Assembly (NCBI GenBank): GCA_001790855.1
Contig: MGDH01000022.1
Coordinates: 121,661-185,660 of the forward strand
Direction of reading: 5' to 3'
Length of the DNA: 64,000 nucleotides
Source: Candidatus Schekmanbacteria bacterium RIFCSPLOWO2_02_FULL_38_14
Lineage (GTDB): Bacteria; Schekmanbacteria; GWA2-38-11
A program made the translations under genes and the position numbers. Shown in pieces: positions 20,039 through 29,771 of this stretch. The notes beneath the pieces were generated by a model. It did not search any database. It saw only the letters and a list, made by a program, of their open reading frames with translations, and was not told the origin of the DNA. Every line of letters starts with the position of its first letter. Position 1 is the stretch's first letter.

Positions 20039-20119
20039 GTAGAAACAGGTTTTTAAACCTGTTAACAACAGACCTGAAGGTCTGTTTCTACAAATTCGCA
20101 GGCTAAAGCCTGCGGCTAC
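20039..20119. repeat. Compound palindromic repeat inside the dcw operon
   Basis: Outer arms GTAGAAACAG (20039-20048) and CTGTTTCTAC (20082-20091) enclose two hairpins, AACAGGTTT/AAACCTGTT and AACAGACCT/AGGTCTGTT. A third, GCAGGCTAAAGCCTGC (20098-20113), follows. It is transcribed between ftsW and murG and could fold into a three-stem RNA; there is no T run, so it is not a typical terminator. Confidence 0.85.
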
Positions 20120-20166
20120 AAAAATTAATACATCAACTTAGTCACCTCAGTCTAACTCTCTGATTT

Positions 20167-21258
20167 TCACGCATGGTCCGAGATACTCAGGAGAACTCCA
20201 ACTGAAAACAGAGACAACACAACTGAAGAACCTCCATAGCTTATAAATGGCAGAGGCAGCCCTTTTGTTGGAAAAAGCCCCAGTGTAACACCAATATTTA
20301 TTGCACTCTGCAGCCCTAGTAACAGCGTGATTCCAAGGGAAAGAAAAGTTCCAAAAAGGTCTCTGGAATTCATCGATATCCTGATTCCCCTCCATATTAA
20401 TGTAAAAAACAAAAAGATTACTGCTGAAACTCCTATAAAACCAAGTTCTTCTCCAATAATTGAAAAAATAAAATCTGTATGTGGCCACGGGAGGTAGAAG
20501 AGTTTTCCCTTCCCTTCCCCTATTCCGGTTCCCCATATCCCGCCACTGCCGAATGCCAGAAAAGATTGGACTATCTGGTATCCTGTATCAAGCTGGTCAC
20601 TCCATGGGTCAAGAAAAGCAAGAATCCTTCTCCTCCTGTAAGAAACATTTAAAATTGAAAAATATAAAAATGGCAGTGAAGCAAGAACAAGATAGATTAA
20701 ATGGCGGAGCTTTGCACCTCCTGCAAAAAGGAGCAAAAAGGTCGTTGATGCCATTACAATCACTGTGCCAAGGTCCGGCTGGAGCATGATTAACATGCAA
20801 AAGATTCCAAGCATTATCAGAAGCGGTAGCGTGCCATTGAAAAAGTCGTGAATTTTTTCTTTCCTTTTTGAAATGGAATAGGCTGTATAGAGAACAAGGC
20901 TGAATTTGGCAAGCTCTGAAGGCTGAAAAACAAACCCGAATATGTTCAGCCATCTTCTTGCCCCGTTTTTTTCAAGGCCTAATCCAGGTATTAAAACTGC
21001 AATGAGCATTATGAATGAAAGAAAAAGGAAGGGAACTGCAAGATTCCTGAGACGGGTGTAATCAAAGTGCATGACAATTGCCATCAATACAAACCCCATG
21101 AACAGGAAAACCAGTTGTTTCTTTAGGAAGTAGTAGGAATCATTCTTCCCCTCAAGAGCAATAATTGCGCTCGCACTGTAAACCATTATTGCTCCTATTC
21201 CTGTCAGAACAAGAGTAATGAAAAGAAGCAGATGGTCATATGCATATTTTCTTGGCAT
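20167..21258 (-). CDS. ftsW: Septal peptidoglycan polymerase FtsW (SEDS family)
   Basis: 363 residues with about ten membrane helices. Polymerises lipid II glycan together with FtsI. Family motifs: MVYSASAI near the N-terminus, GARRWLNIFGFVFQPSELAK, MLQPDLGT, and PFISYGGSSVV at the end. One base separates it from murD. Confidence 0.95.
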   Translation of the reverse strand: MPRKYAYDHLLLFITLVLTGIGAIMVYSASAIIALEGKNDSYYFLKKQLVFLFMGFVLMAIVMHFDYTRLRNLAVPFLFLSFIMLIAVLIPGLGLEKNGARRWLNIFGFVFQPSELAKFSLVLYTAYSISKRKEKIHDFFNGTLPLLIMLGIFCMLIMLQPDLGTVIVMASTTFLLLFAGGAKLRHLIYLVLASLPFLYFSILNVSYRRRRILAFLDPWSDQLDTGYQIVQSFLAFGSGGIWGTGIGEGKGKLFYLPWPHTDFIFSIIGEELGFIGVSAVIFLFFTLIWRGIRISMNSRDLFGTFLSLGITLLLGLQSAINIGVTLGLFPTKGLPLPFISYGGSSVVLSLFSVGVLLSISDHA

Positions 21259-21259
21259 A

Positions 21260-22642
21260 TTACTTAAGCCCCATTACAGCCCTCCTGAAGGCAACTCCCC
21301 TTTCCTCATACGAGTTGAACATATCAAAGCTTGCACAGCCCGGGGAAAGAAGTATTATGTCTCCTGAAGATGCTGCTTCAAATGATTTTTTTACAGCGTC
21401 ATTCATATCGCTTGCATTAATTGAGTGAGTAAATCCGTTTAAAGACTTTTTAATCTTCTCCTTGGCTTCACCAATCAAAACAAGTTTTTTTACTTTTGAT
21501 TTTACCAAATCCCTGAGCATATCAAAGTCGCCTTTCTTATCCCTGCCTCCTGCAATCAATATAATTGGAGAGGAATAGCTCATAAGGGATTTAACCACAG
21601 CCCCAACATTTGTCCCCTTTGAGTCATTAATAAACCTGACCCCGTTTAGCTCCCTGACAAATTCTATCCTGTGAGAAGGAGGTTTGAATTCACTTAAAAC
21701 CTTTTTAATTGTCTCCGGTTCAACATGACAAAGACTGCAGGCAGTTATTGCAGCAAGGGCATTCTCAAGATTATGAAGCCCTTCAAGTTTTACATCACAC
21801 AAAGAACAGACAGCTTTTACACTATTTTGAAAGCCAAAAAATATTTCGCCGCCTTTTACAAAACATCCGTTGTTAATTACTTCTTTTGTACTGAAATAGA
21901 GCACTGAAGCTCCTGTTTGGGGTGAAAGTTTTCTCAGCATCAGGTCATCATAGTTTAATACCAAAAAGTCCTTTTTTTTCTGTTTCTCAAAAATTCTGTA
22001 TTTTGTTCGGGAGTATTCTTCAATGCCTTTGTATCTGTCCATGTGGTCAGGAGTAATGTTTAAAATAAGGCTGATAAAAGGCTTGAAATTGACAACCTCT
22101 TCAAGCTGAAAGCTTGAAACTTCAACCACCAGATAATCATATTCCTGAGAGTTCAGAGCAAATTCTGAAAGAGGTGTCCCGATGTTTCCAAGTCCCAAGG
22201 ACCTGTAACCAGCAGCAATTAAAAGTTCATTTATGAGCTTTGTTGTTGTGGTTTTACCGTTTGTACCTGTTATTGCAATTACAGGTACTTGTAAAAAATT
22301 ATAGGCAAACTCTATCTCGCTCACTATTTTTATCCCCATATTTCTTGCCTTTAAAAGTATAGGTATTGTGCCTTGTATGCCTGGAGAAACCACTATTAAA
22401 TCGATTCCCTTAAGAAGCGATTCAGGATGGGAACCAAGGAAAAATCTAACATCAGCGCCTTCAAGCATTTTAATATGCTCATTTAATTCTTCCTGAGATT
22501 TTATGTCAGAAACCATAACATCTGCGCCAAGGCTATTGGCAAGTCTTGCTGCTGCAACTCCTGTTCTTGCAAGACCAAGTATGAGGAGTTTTTTGCCTTT
22601 AACTTCCAATCCGTTAAACTTTTTTTCACCTGCTGATTTCAT
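21260..22642 (-). CDS. murD: UDP-N-acetylmuramoyl-L-alanine--D-glutamate ligase MurD
   Basis: 460 residues. Adds D-Glu. N-terminal LILGLARTGVAAARLA, ATP loop GTNGKTTTTKLI, HNLENALAAITAC and NDSKGTNVGA. Its start overlaps the 3' end of murF by 17 bases, leaving no room for mraY, which in most bacteria sits between murF and murD. Confidence 0.97.
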   Translation of the reverse strand: MKSAGEKKFNGLEVKGKKLLILGLARTGVAAARLANSLGADVMVSDIKSQEELNEHIKMLEGADVRFFLGSHPESLLKGIDLIVVSPGIQGTIPILLKARNMGIKIVSEIEFAYNFLQVPVIAITGTNGKTTTTKLINELLIAAGYRSLGLGNIGTPLSEFALNSQEYDYLVVEVSSFQLEEVVNFKPFISLILNITPDHMDRYKGIEEYSRTKYRIFEKQKKKDFLVLNYDDLMLRKLSPQTGASVLYFSTKEVINNGCFVKGGEIFFGFQNSVKAVCSLCDVKLEGLHNLENALAAITACSLCHVEPETIKKVLSEFKPPSHRIEFVRELNGVRFINDSKGTNVGAVVKSLMSYSSPIILIAGGRDKKGDFDMLRDLVKSKVKKLVLIGEAKEKIKKSLNGFTHSINASDMNDAVKKSFEAASSGDIILLSPGCASFDMFNSYEERGVAFRRAVMGLK

Positions 22643-24017
22643 TTACTATCTCATCAAGCTTCATTCCTCTTGAGCCTTTTACAAGAATCCAGTCTCCCCG
22701 GGATAACAAGTCCTTCAATGGTGCAATAACTTCCTTAGAATTTTTAAAACTTTTTACTTTTCTCTTTTCCATCCCCTCTCTTACAGACGAAAGGGCTATA
22801 GTTTTTGCAAGCTCTCCAACTGTAAAAAGAAAGTCATAGTTGCCTTTTGCCACAATAACACCTATATCTCTGTGGCATTTCAGAGCAATCTTTCCAAGTT
22901 CAAGCATATCTCCAAGAAGGAGAATTTTTTTCCCCGCAGCAGATATCTTGGAAAAGCTATCAAGGGCTTTTGCCATAGATAAAGGATTTGCATTGTAAGA
23001 ATCATTCAGAATATTTATCCCTTCAGGAGTTTTAATAACCTCAAGCCTCAGATGCACCCCTTTGTAGGACTCAAGACCCCTCTTTATCTCCCCTTGGGTA
23101 ACACCAAAATGGTATGAGCATGCAGAGGCAGCAAGCGCATTATATACATTATGCTCACCAATAACAGGGAGACAGATTCTCTGTTTCTTCTTGCCAATGC
23201 ATAGAGTGAATTTGATTTCCAATCCTCTTTCATCAATCCTATCTGCCCTGACATCATTCTCATAAGCCTTACCAAAAAATATTTTCCTTCCCCTGAAACG
23301 GCTAACTGCCTTTACTAAGTTTGGGTCATCTCCATTAATGATAGCCACTCCGCTGACAGGGAGTGAATAAATAAGCTCAGCTTTTTCTTTTGCAATATCC
23401 TTGATGCTTCTGAAATTCTCTGCGTGTGCAAGTCCAACATTTGTAATAACCCCAACCGTAGGCATTGCTATTTTGCAGAGTCCCTTAATCTCTCCTGCTC
23501 TGCTCATCCCTAGTTCAAAAACACCAATCTGATGTCTTTTATCAAGATGCAGAAGACTGAGAGGCAACCCTATATGATTATTAAAATTGCCCGGGTTTTT
23601 AATGGTTTTGAATTTACGGCTCAATATTTTATCAGTCATCTCTTTAACAGTGGTTTTTCCGTTGCTTCCGGTAATTCCAATAAGAGGCATTGAAGTCTTT
23701 TTCCTGTAAAATACTGCAATATTCTGAAGTGCTTTCAGGGTATCATTTACCTCAATAAAAACAGTTTTGGAAAATGACTTAATCAGTTTATCTAAAAAAA
23801 ATTTTTCAGAATAAATAACTCCTTTAGCTCCGCGCTTCAGAGAATCAGAAATAAACGAGTGTCCGTCAAACTTCTCACCCTTTATCGCAATAAAAAGCTC
23901 GCCGCTTTTTATTGCCCTTGAATCTATTGAAATGCCTCTGAAAGATTCAGCCTTTTTCCCTGACCTGAGCAATCCCCTTGTCCCTTCAAGTATGTCAGAG
24001 AGATGGAACCTCTTCAT
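22626..24017 (-). CDS. murF: UDP-MurNAc-tripeptide--D-alanyl-D-alanine ligase MurF
   Basis: 463 residues. Adds the D-Ala-D-Ala made by Ddl. SIDSRAIKSGELFIAIKG in the N-terminal domain, ATP loop GSNGKTTVKEM, FELGMSRAGEI, NDSYNANPLSM. ATGA overlap with the murE stop. Confidence 0.97.
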   Translation of the reverse strand: MKRFHLSDILEGTRGLLRSGKKAESFRGISIDSRAIKSGELFIAIKGEKFDGHSFISDSLKRGAKGVIYSEKFFLDKLIKSFSKTVFIEVNDTLKALQNIAVFYRKKTSMPLIGITGSNGKTTVKEMTDKILSRKFKTIKNPGNFNNHIGLPLSLLHLDKRHQIGVFELGMSRAGEIKGLCKIAMPTVGVITNVGLAHAENFRSIKDIAKEKAELIYSLPVSGVAIINGDDPNLVKAVSRFRGRKIFFGKAYENDVRADRIDERGLEIKFTLCIGKKKQRICLPVIGEHNVYNALAASACSYHFGVTQGEIKRGLESYKGVHLRLEVIKTPEGINILNDSYNANPLSMAKALDSFSKISAAGKKILLLGDMLELGKIALKCHRDIGVIVAKGNYDFLFTVGELAKTIALSSVREGMEKRKVKSFKNSKEVIAPLKDLLSRGDWILVKGSRGMKLDEIVNEISR

Positions 24018-25519
24018 TGCACCTTTATCTCTTCAAGTTTTTCCATAATCACTTCTCTGTCATCAAAATGGATTATCTTTTCACCAAGAATCTGATAGTT
24101 TTCATGCCCCTTCCCTGCAATAATAACGAGGTCATTTGGTTTCGCTGCTTCCAGAGCCTTAAAAATTGCCTTTTTTCTGTCAGGAACTATTCTGACTTTA
24201 CCGTTGTTTTTTTCTCCATTTATCCCGGCTTTGATATCATCAATTATCTTAAGAGGGTCTTCACGCCTTGGATTGTCTGAGGTGATAAAAACTATATCAC
24301 TCAGCTCAGAAGCAATTTTTCCCATTACAGGCCTTTTGCTTTTGTCTCTGTTCCCGCCACATCCAAAAACAGTTATGACATATCCCCCTGAAATCTTCTT
24401 TGCCTCTATTAAGCATCTGAGCAAAGCATCAGGAGTATGGGCATAATCAACTATGACATCAAAGCCGCCTTTCCATTCAACGCGCTGAAATCTTCCCGGA
24501 ACAGATTTTAACGATTCTATCCCTTTTTTAATTTCATCCTTCCTGACGCCAAGATAATAGGCAGTTGCTGCAGAGGCTAAAATATTATATATGTTGAACT
24601 CACCTATTAAAGGAGAAAAGACTTCTATCTCATCATCAGGGAATAAAATTCTGCTTCTGATTCCGTTAAAATCACCTTTTAAATCAACGGCTCTTACATC
24701 CACCCCCGGCTTAAGCCCGTATGTTATTGCTCTGACAGAAACCGCGTCTTTAATTTCGCAAGCCATCAGGTCATCAGCATTGATTACTGCAAAGGGTTGC
24801 AGCTTATCATCCGGAACTGCATCCAGCATTTTGAAAAGCCTTTTCTTTGATTCAAGATAATTTTTCATATTCCCGTGAAAATCCAGATGTTCCTGTGAAA
24901 GATTTGTATAAACTGCTGCAGTAAAATTGCATCCAAGAACTCTATCAAGTTCCAAAGAATGTGAAGATACTTCCATAACCGCAAATTCACTTTTGGATTC
25001 TAACATCTCTTTTAAAATTCTCTGAAGGTCAAGGGATTCCGGAGTTGTTTTTGAAGATGCCACAATCCTGTCTCCAATATGATAACTTATAGTTCCAATC
25101 AGTCCTGTCCTTTTTCCGTCTTGACTGAGAATTGATTCAATGAGATATGAAGTGGTTGTCTTGCCGTTTGTCCCTGTTATGCCTATGAGCCCAAGGCTTT
25201 TGCTTGGAAATCCATAGAATTTATTTGCAACAAGCGCGAGAGCTTTTCTTGAATCCGGAACTGCTACTGCAGTGACTGACCCATTCTGTATTACTGTATT
25301 GATGTCAGAAAAGCCTCTATTTACAACAACTGCCTTTGCCCCGCTCTTTACTGCATCGCCTATAAAAAGATGCCCGTCATCAACCATCCCTTTGACAGCA
25401 ACAAAAACTGAACCCTCTTTAACCTTTCTTGAGTCATATTCAACACCTGAAATATCAACATATTCATTCCCATAAATACTTTTTTCAGAAAGAATTTCTA
25501 TAAGTTCCTTTAATAGCAT
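24014..25519 (-). CDS. murE: UDP-MurNAc-L-alanyl-D-glutamate--2,6-diaminopimelate ligase MurE
   Basis: 501 residues. ATP loop GTNGKTTTSYLIE, carbamylated-lysine region, DYAHTPDALL, and the substrate motif DNPR (in SDNPRREDP), which in this family marks enzymes that use meso-diaminopimelate rather than lysine. Nine bases downstream of ftsI and translationally coupled to murF. Confidence 0.97.
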   Translation of the reverse strand: MLLKELIEILSEKSIYGNEYVDISGVEYDSRKVKEGSVFVAVKGMVDDGHLFIGDAVKSGAKAVVVNRGFSDINTVIQNGSVTAVAVPDSRKALALVANKFYGFPSKSLGLIGITGTNGKTTTSYLIESILSQDGKRTGLIGTISYHIGDRIVASSKTTPESLDLQRILKEMLESKSEFAVMEVSSHSLELDRVLGCNFTAAVYTNLSQEHLDFHGNMKNYLESKKRLFKMLDAVPDDKLQPFAVINADDLMACEIKDAVSVRAITYGLKPGVDVRAVDLKGDFNGIRSRILFPDDEIEVFSPLIGEFNIYNILASAATAYYLGVRKDEIKKGIESLKSVPGRFQRVEWKGGFDVIVDYAHTPDALLRCLIEAKKISGGYVITVFGCGGNRDKSKRPVMGKIASELSDIVFITSDNPRREDPLKIIDDIKAGINGEKNNGKVRIVPDRKKAIFKALEAAKPNDLVIIAGKGHENYQILGEKIIHFDDREVIMEKLEEIKVQ

Positions 25520-25527
25520 TTTGTTTG

Positions 25528-27357
25528 TTACAGATTTCTGTTTCTAACTGGTAAATTTTTACCGTTGGATTTTTTTGTTTTTTCCAATTTAGAAAAAACC
25601 AAACCATCCGGAAGCCTGTTCTCTGCCTCAACAATCATTGGAATAGCTGGGGTTTCTTCTCCTTGTTTTATGTTTAAATATCTCATAATCCTATCCGCCA
25701 TTCTTGAAAAAGCAGGAGCTGCAATTATACCGCCGTAGTGTGCAGTTGAAGGTTCATCTATTGTCACAAGTATTGTCACCGCAGGTTTGTCAGCAGGAAG
25801 ATATCCCACAAAGGATGAAACATATTTATTGCTCAGATATCCTCCGCCTCCCCTTTTTGCTTTTTGTGCGGTTCCGGTTTTGCCTGCAACCTGAAACCCC
25901 TTGACTTTGGCGAGATTGCCTGTGCCTTCTTCACTCACAACCCCTTTTAAAATGCTGCTTAAAATCTTTGCTGTTTTTTCTGAAACTACTCTTCTTTTTA
26001 TCTCAGGATTGAATTCCTTTATTATATTTTTTTCACTGTCTTCTATTCTTAAAGCTATCCTCGGCTTATAAAGAATTCCCCCGTTTGCAATTACAGAGTA
26101 TATTAATGCAAGCTGAAGCGGAGTCACCGAAACCTCCTGTCCTATGGGAATTGCGCCAATGGATGTTCCTGACCATTTTTCAGGACTTCTCATAATCCCT
26201 GGTGATTCTCCGTAAAGCCCGATTCCGGTTCGCTGGCCAACACCAAAAAGAGAGATGTATTTATAAAGCTGTGAAGGACCTAACATCATTCCAAGCTTTA
26301 TTGTCCCAACATTGCTTGATTTCTGAATGACCTGTTCAAAGGTAAGCTTTCCGTATTTGTGAACATCTCTTATCCTTTTATTTGCCACCTGGATAAATCC
26401 GTTTGAGCAGTCAAGGACTGTATCAGGTTTTGCAACTGACTCCTCAAGGGCAGCGCAGGCTGTTATCACCTTAAATGTTGAGCCGGGTTCGTAAGGGTCG
26501 CTTATTACCTTGTTTCTCCTGTCTGAAGGAGAATACTGGTTAATTTGGTTCGCATTGAATTTTGGCATTGATGCCATTGCAAGAATATCACCATTCATTG
26601 GGTTCATCACAACAGCGCACCCTCCTGAAGCTTTGACTTTCTCAACCCTCTTTTCAAGCTCTGACTGCACGATATACTGGATGTTCTCATCAATTGTCAG
26701 AACTATGTTCTTTCCTTCAGACCTTGGCTTTTCAAAAACATAAACAGACCTTCCCTTGGCATCCTTTTCTGTGACAACCCTAATTCCTGACTCACCCTTG
26801 ATGAATTTTTCAAAAAGTCTTTCAATCCCTTCAAGGCCATCATTGTCAATGCCTGTGAATCCTATAAATTGGCTTGCGAGTTCTTCCTTAGGATAAAATC
26901 TCTGGCTCTCCTTGACAAAATCTACACCTTTAGGTTTTACCCTCTCTAATCTCTTGAACTCATCATCTGTTATTTTTCTTTTAATCCATGCAAAAGTTTT
27001 TTTATCATTACGCATTGAATTCAACCTGCTCTCAAGAGACTTCCTGTTTACACCAAGCAACTGTGAAATGACCTCAGCAACCTTTTGCGGGTTTTTTATT
27101 TTTAATGGATTTGCGTAAACTGAATTTACATCTATGCTTACGGCCAAGCTTCTGTAATTGCGGTCAAATACTATTCCTCTCACAGGATTGATTACTATTT
27201 TTTGAGTTGTCTGTTTATCTGCCCGCTCTTTTAATATCTTGTGCTCTATTATCTGGAGGTAAAAATCCCTTAGAAAAGCGCATAGGTATAAAACTGAGAG
27301 AAAAGAAAAAACAATAAATATTCTTTTTTTTATGTTTTCAGTATTACCGTTAGTCAT
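25528..27357 (-). CDS. ftsI: Septal transpeptidase FtsI (class B PBP)
   Basis: 609 residues. N-terminal membrane helix (about 12-30), PBP dimer domain (NPVRGIVFDRNYRSLAV ...) and the transpeptidase with the three active motifs: STFK (in YEPGSTFKVITA), SSN, and KTG (in AGKTGTAQKA). No PASTA repeats. Cross-links the septal wall built by FtsW. 28 bases after ftsL. Confidence 0.96.
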   Translation of the reverse strand: MTNGNTENIKKRIFIVFSFLSVLYLCAFLRDFYLQIIEHKILKERADKQTTQKIVINPVRGIVFDRNYRSLAVSIDVNSVYANPLKIKNPQKVAEVISQLLGVNRKSLESRLNSMRNDKKTFAWIKRKITDDEFKRLERVKPKGVDFVKESQRFYPKEELASQFIGFTGIDNDGLEGIERLFEKFIKGESGIRVVTEKDAKGRSVYVFEKPRSEGKNIVLTIDENIQYIVQSELEKRVEKVKASGGCAVVMNPMNGDILAMASMPKFNANQINQYSPSDRRNKVISDPYEPGSTFKVITACAALEESVAKPDTVLDCSNGFIQVANKRIRDVHKYGKLTFEQVIQKSSNVGTIKLGMMLGPSQLYKYISLFGVGQRTGIGLYGESPGIMRSPEKWSGTSIGAIPIGQEVSVTPLQLALIYSVIANGGILYKPRIALRIEDSEKNIIKEFNPEIKRRVVSEKTAKILSSILKGVVSEEGTGNLAKVKGFQVAGKTGTAQKAKRGGGGYLSNKYVSSFVGYLPADKPAVTILVTIDEPSTAHYGGIIAAPAFSRMADRIMRYLNIKQGEETPAIPMIVEAENRLPDGLVFSKLEKTKKSNGKNLPVRNRNL

Positions 27358-27385
27358 TGTTCACTCTGTTAGTATTATTACCATT

Positions 27386-27793
27386 CTATTTATCTTCTAT
27401 GAGCCTCTCCCCTAAGGAGACATCAAAAAAAAGCTTCATGGGGTCAGGAGATGAAGAAACTATCACCTTTACCTGTTCAGACTCCGGTGATTTCAGGTTT
27501 AAGATTGAGACAGCTTCTTTCTCTATTCTGCTGAGCGATGAAAGAGTTGATATCTCAAACTTAAGCTTTTTATTATTGAAATTTAGCTCCTTCAGATTAC
27601 GCCTCAGCTGATGAATTTCATAAGTGAGTTTCATGATATATATCTCCTCCCATACCATGAAAAATATGCCGCTGAAAAAAACCAGAACAGTAAGCAGGTA
27701 TATAAAAAACCTCCTGAGTTTCTTAATGCCTTCCTGCCTGAGAACAATATTTCCGCCAAGAAAAACACTGGTGTTTGAAAGTGTCTTAGCCAC
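27386..27793 (-). CDS. ftsL: FtsL-like divisome protein
   Basis: 135 residues. Cytoplasmic N-terminus, one membrane helix (about 28-48: FFIYLLTVLVFFSGIFFMVW) and a periplasmic coiled coil (about 55-100, LTYEIHQLRRNLKELNFNNKKL). Sequence identity in this family is always low; the call rests on topology and the position between rsmH and ftsI. Confidence 0.8.
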   Translation of the reverse strand: MAKTLSNTSVFLGGNIVLRQEGIKKLRRFFIYLLTVLVFFSGIFFMVWEEIYIMKLTYEIHQLRRNLKELNFNNKKLKFEISTLSSLSRIEKEAVSILNLKSPESEQVKVIVSSSPDPMKLFFDVSLGERLIEDK

Positions 27794-27853
27794 TGGAATT
27801 CTCCCTCACTCTTTCTATCCCTTTCAGTACCAAGTTATTAGCAGGCATTTGCC

Positions 27854-28789
27854 TTATATCCTTTCTCCTGCCCTGAGCTTTGCGCTTCTTGCCCTTGGAT
27901 TTTGCGCAATCTCTGATTCAGAAGCACGGACAGGTTTTTTGTTAATAATCTTCAAAACGGGTCTTACATTGCATCTGCACTCAGGAAATCTTGGAGGGCA
28001 GATACAGCCCTTTGCCTTTTTATTGAAAACTTCTTTCACAATCCTGTCCTCTAATGAATGGTAGGAGATGACGCAAATCCTTCCTCCGGAACTTAATTTT
28101 GAGATTGCAGATGTTAATGCAGGAGTCAGGATTTCCAGTTCTTCATTAACCTTTATTCTTAAGGCTTGGAAAGTTTTTGTAGCAGGGTGGATTTTACCGG
28201 GCCAGTTGGATTTAGGAATGATATTTGAAATGATTTCTGCTAACTCGGTAGTAGTTAATATATTTTTTTCAGATCTTACCTTAACTATAACCCTCGCAAT
28301 CCTGCCTGCCCACTTTTCCTCTCCAAAACTTCTTATTACATTTTCAAGCTCCTTCTGAGGTAAACTGTTTATTAAATCAAAAGCTGTTGTCTTTTTTCTT
28401 ATGTCCATTCTCATATCAAGAGGTCCTGCCTTTCTGAAGCTGAACCCTCTTGACTGTTCATCTATCTGATAGCCTGAAACGCCAAGGTCAAAAAGAATGC
28501 CATCAATCTCTCTGATATTTTCTCTTTCAAGTATTCCTTCAATATCCCTGAAATTTCCTTTTAATACCCTGAATCCTGCGCCAAACTCTTTTAATCTTTC
28601 CGAAGCAACCCTGATTGCCTCTTCATCCTGGTCAATACCAATCACAACGCTTGCAGGGTCTGTTACCTTTAAAATCTCCTCGCTATGCCCGCCTCCCCCG
28701 AGAGTACAATCAACATAAATCCCTTTTCTGTCACATCTTAAAGATTCTAAAACTTCCTCTGCAAGAACAGGAGTATGAAATGAGTTCAT
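27854..28789 (-). CDS. rsmH: 16S rRNA (cytosine-1402-N4)-methyltransferase RsmH
   Basis: 311 residues. SAM motif VDCTLGGGGHSEEIL, FDLGVSGYQID, RSFGEEKWAGRIAR, and CVISYHSLEDRIVK. Second gene of the dcw cluster, 15 bases after mraZ. Confidence 0.97.
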   Translation of the reverse strand: MNSFHTPVLAEEVLESLRCDRKGIYVDCTLGGGGHSEEILKVTDPASVVIGIDQDEEAIRVASERLKEFGAGFRVLKGNFRDIEGILERENIREIDGILFDLGVSGYQIDEQSRGFSFRKAGPLDMRMDIRKKTTAFDLINSLPQKELENVIRSFGEEKWAGRIARVIVKVRSEKNILTTTELAEIISNIIPKSNWPGKIHPATKTFQALRIKVNEELEILTPALTSAISKLSSGGRICVISYHSLEDRIVKEVFNKKAKGCICPPRFPECRCNVRPVLKIINKKPVRASESEIAQNPRARSAKLRAGERI

Positions 28790-28804
28790 AAACCATGGCT
28801 CAAT

Positions 28805-29248
28805 TTATAGCCCTATCCTCTCAAGCTTCTCTTTTATATTCTTAAAAACGTCGGGCATATCTTTGTTATATTCCTCCCATACCTTCTTGTCCCATATTTC
28901 AAATGTGTCAGAGTTGCCGGTAATAAACACATCCTTTTCAAGATGGGCATGTTCTCTCAGCATTGGAGGAATAAGAATTCTTCCTGTCTTGTCAAGGGCG
29001 CATTTTTCAGCAAAGGAAAGCAGGTATCTTCTTGCTTTCTTCTGGTCTTCATCAAGGTTTGAAAGCTGCTTGAGTTTTTCCACCAGAACATTCCACTCTG
29101 CTAAAGGATATGCAACAAGACACTTGTCAGGATCGCGGGTCAGCACCACCTCTTCAGAATATTTTTCTCTTAATACTTCTCTGAATTTAGAAGGAATGCT
29201 GACTCTCCCCTTTGCATCAATCGTATGATTAAATGTTCCCTGAAACAT
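28805..29248 (-). CDS. mraZ: Transcriptional regulator MraZ
   Basis: 147 residues with two AbrB-like (MraZ) domains, about 5-50 (FNHTIDAKGRVSIPSKFRE) and 80-125 (CALDKTGRILIPPMLREHA). DNA-binding ring protein that represses its own operon. Tandem ATAAAGTGGG sites lie just before its start. Confidence 0.96.
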   Translation of the reverse strand: MFQGTFNHTIDAKGRVSIPSKFREVLREKYSEEVVLTRDPDKCLVAYPLAEWNVLVEKLKQLSNLDEDQKKARRYLLSFAEKCALDKTGRILIPPMLREHAHLEKDVFITGNSDTFEIWDKKVWEEYNKDMPDVFKNIKEKLERIGL

Positions 29249-29263
29249 AAGGAAATATCAATC

Positions 29264-29283
29264 CCCACTTTATCCCACTTTAT
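29264..29283 (-). promoter_or_regulatory. Tandem MraZ boxes
   Basis: Two perfect direct repeats of ATAAAGTGGG on the minus strand, with a 10-base period. MraZ is known to bind direct repeats of this GTGGG type upstream of its own gene. They sit between the promoter and the mraZ start. Confidence 0.85.
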
Positions 29284-29289
29284 GGGTAC

Positions 29290-29318
29290 AATTTACCCCC
29301 GAGTATACCTTTTGTCAA
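29290..29318 (-). promoter_or_regulatory. Promoter of the dcw cluster
   Basis: Minus strand TTGACA (29318-29313), 17-base spacer, TAAATT (29295-29290), followed at once by the MraZ boxes. Confidence 0.65.
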
Positions 29319-29689
29319 GAGAAAAACAGAATATTTTCCATATCTATTTTTTATTTTATTATTAAAACGTTATGACAAGTTAAACAGGCAGGCTATATTG
29401 TGCTAAAAAAACAATCTTACACTTTATATAGCGTGTGTATTTTTTTGCGAAGACAGGAAATTTAAAAGGGATGTAGAAAAAACAGAGGAAAAGTGAACCG
29501 TTGTCAACTGGTCCCTGCCTGCCGGCAAGCAGGTAAAGACCAGTTTCTATATCTATCTAAAAACAGTGATTTGAGAAACCCTATGTTTAAAACAAAGAAA
29601 AACATATAATTTTTGCAATTAGTATTTTGTTTTTTTTAAATCTATGAAGAAAAAATTTTTATTTTTCTAAGGACAGAAGAAAAACTGTT
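29319..29689. other. Divergent intergenic region between mraZ and pfk
   Basis: Very AT-rich, no gene seen. It contains a CCTGCCTGCCGGCAAGCAGG palindrome at 29514-29533 and otherwise only unique sequence before the pfk promoter. Confidence 0.6.
29514..29535. repeat. CCTGCCTGCCGGCAAGCAGG palindrome
   Basis: Member of the short dispersed palindrome family; see also 6061, 55284 and 63306. Confidence 0.6.
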
Positions 29690-29718
29690 TTGACAAAAAA
29701 GATATGCTGATATATAAA
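29690..29718 (+). promoter_or_regulatory. Promoter of the phosphofructokinase gene
   Basis: TTGACA (29690-29695), 17-base spacer, TATAAA (29713-29718). The gene starts 53 bases downstream after AAGGAG. Confidence 0.8.
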
Positions 29719-29771
29719 ATATCAAGAAAGTTTTTTTAATGTATTGACAAAAAGCAAGGAGACATTAAGCT

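Noticed and set aside
20039-20119. Rho-independent terminator within the dcw cluster
   Set aside because: The hairpins are strong but lack a following T run on the minus strand, and the operon continues with murG.
20147-20536. 129-residue minus-strand frame overlapping ftsW
   Set aside because: It lies within ftsW in another frame; ftsW is unmistakable through its motifs.
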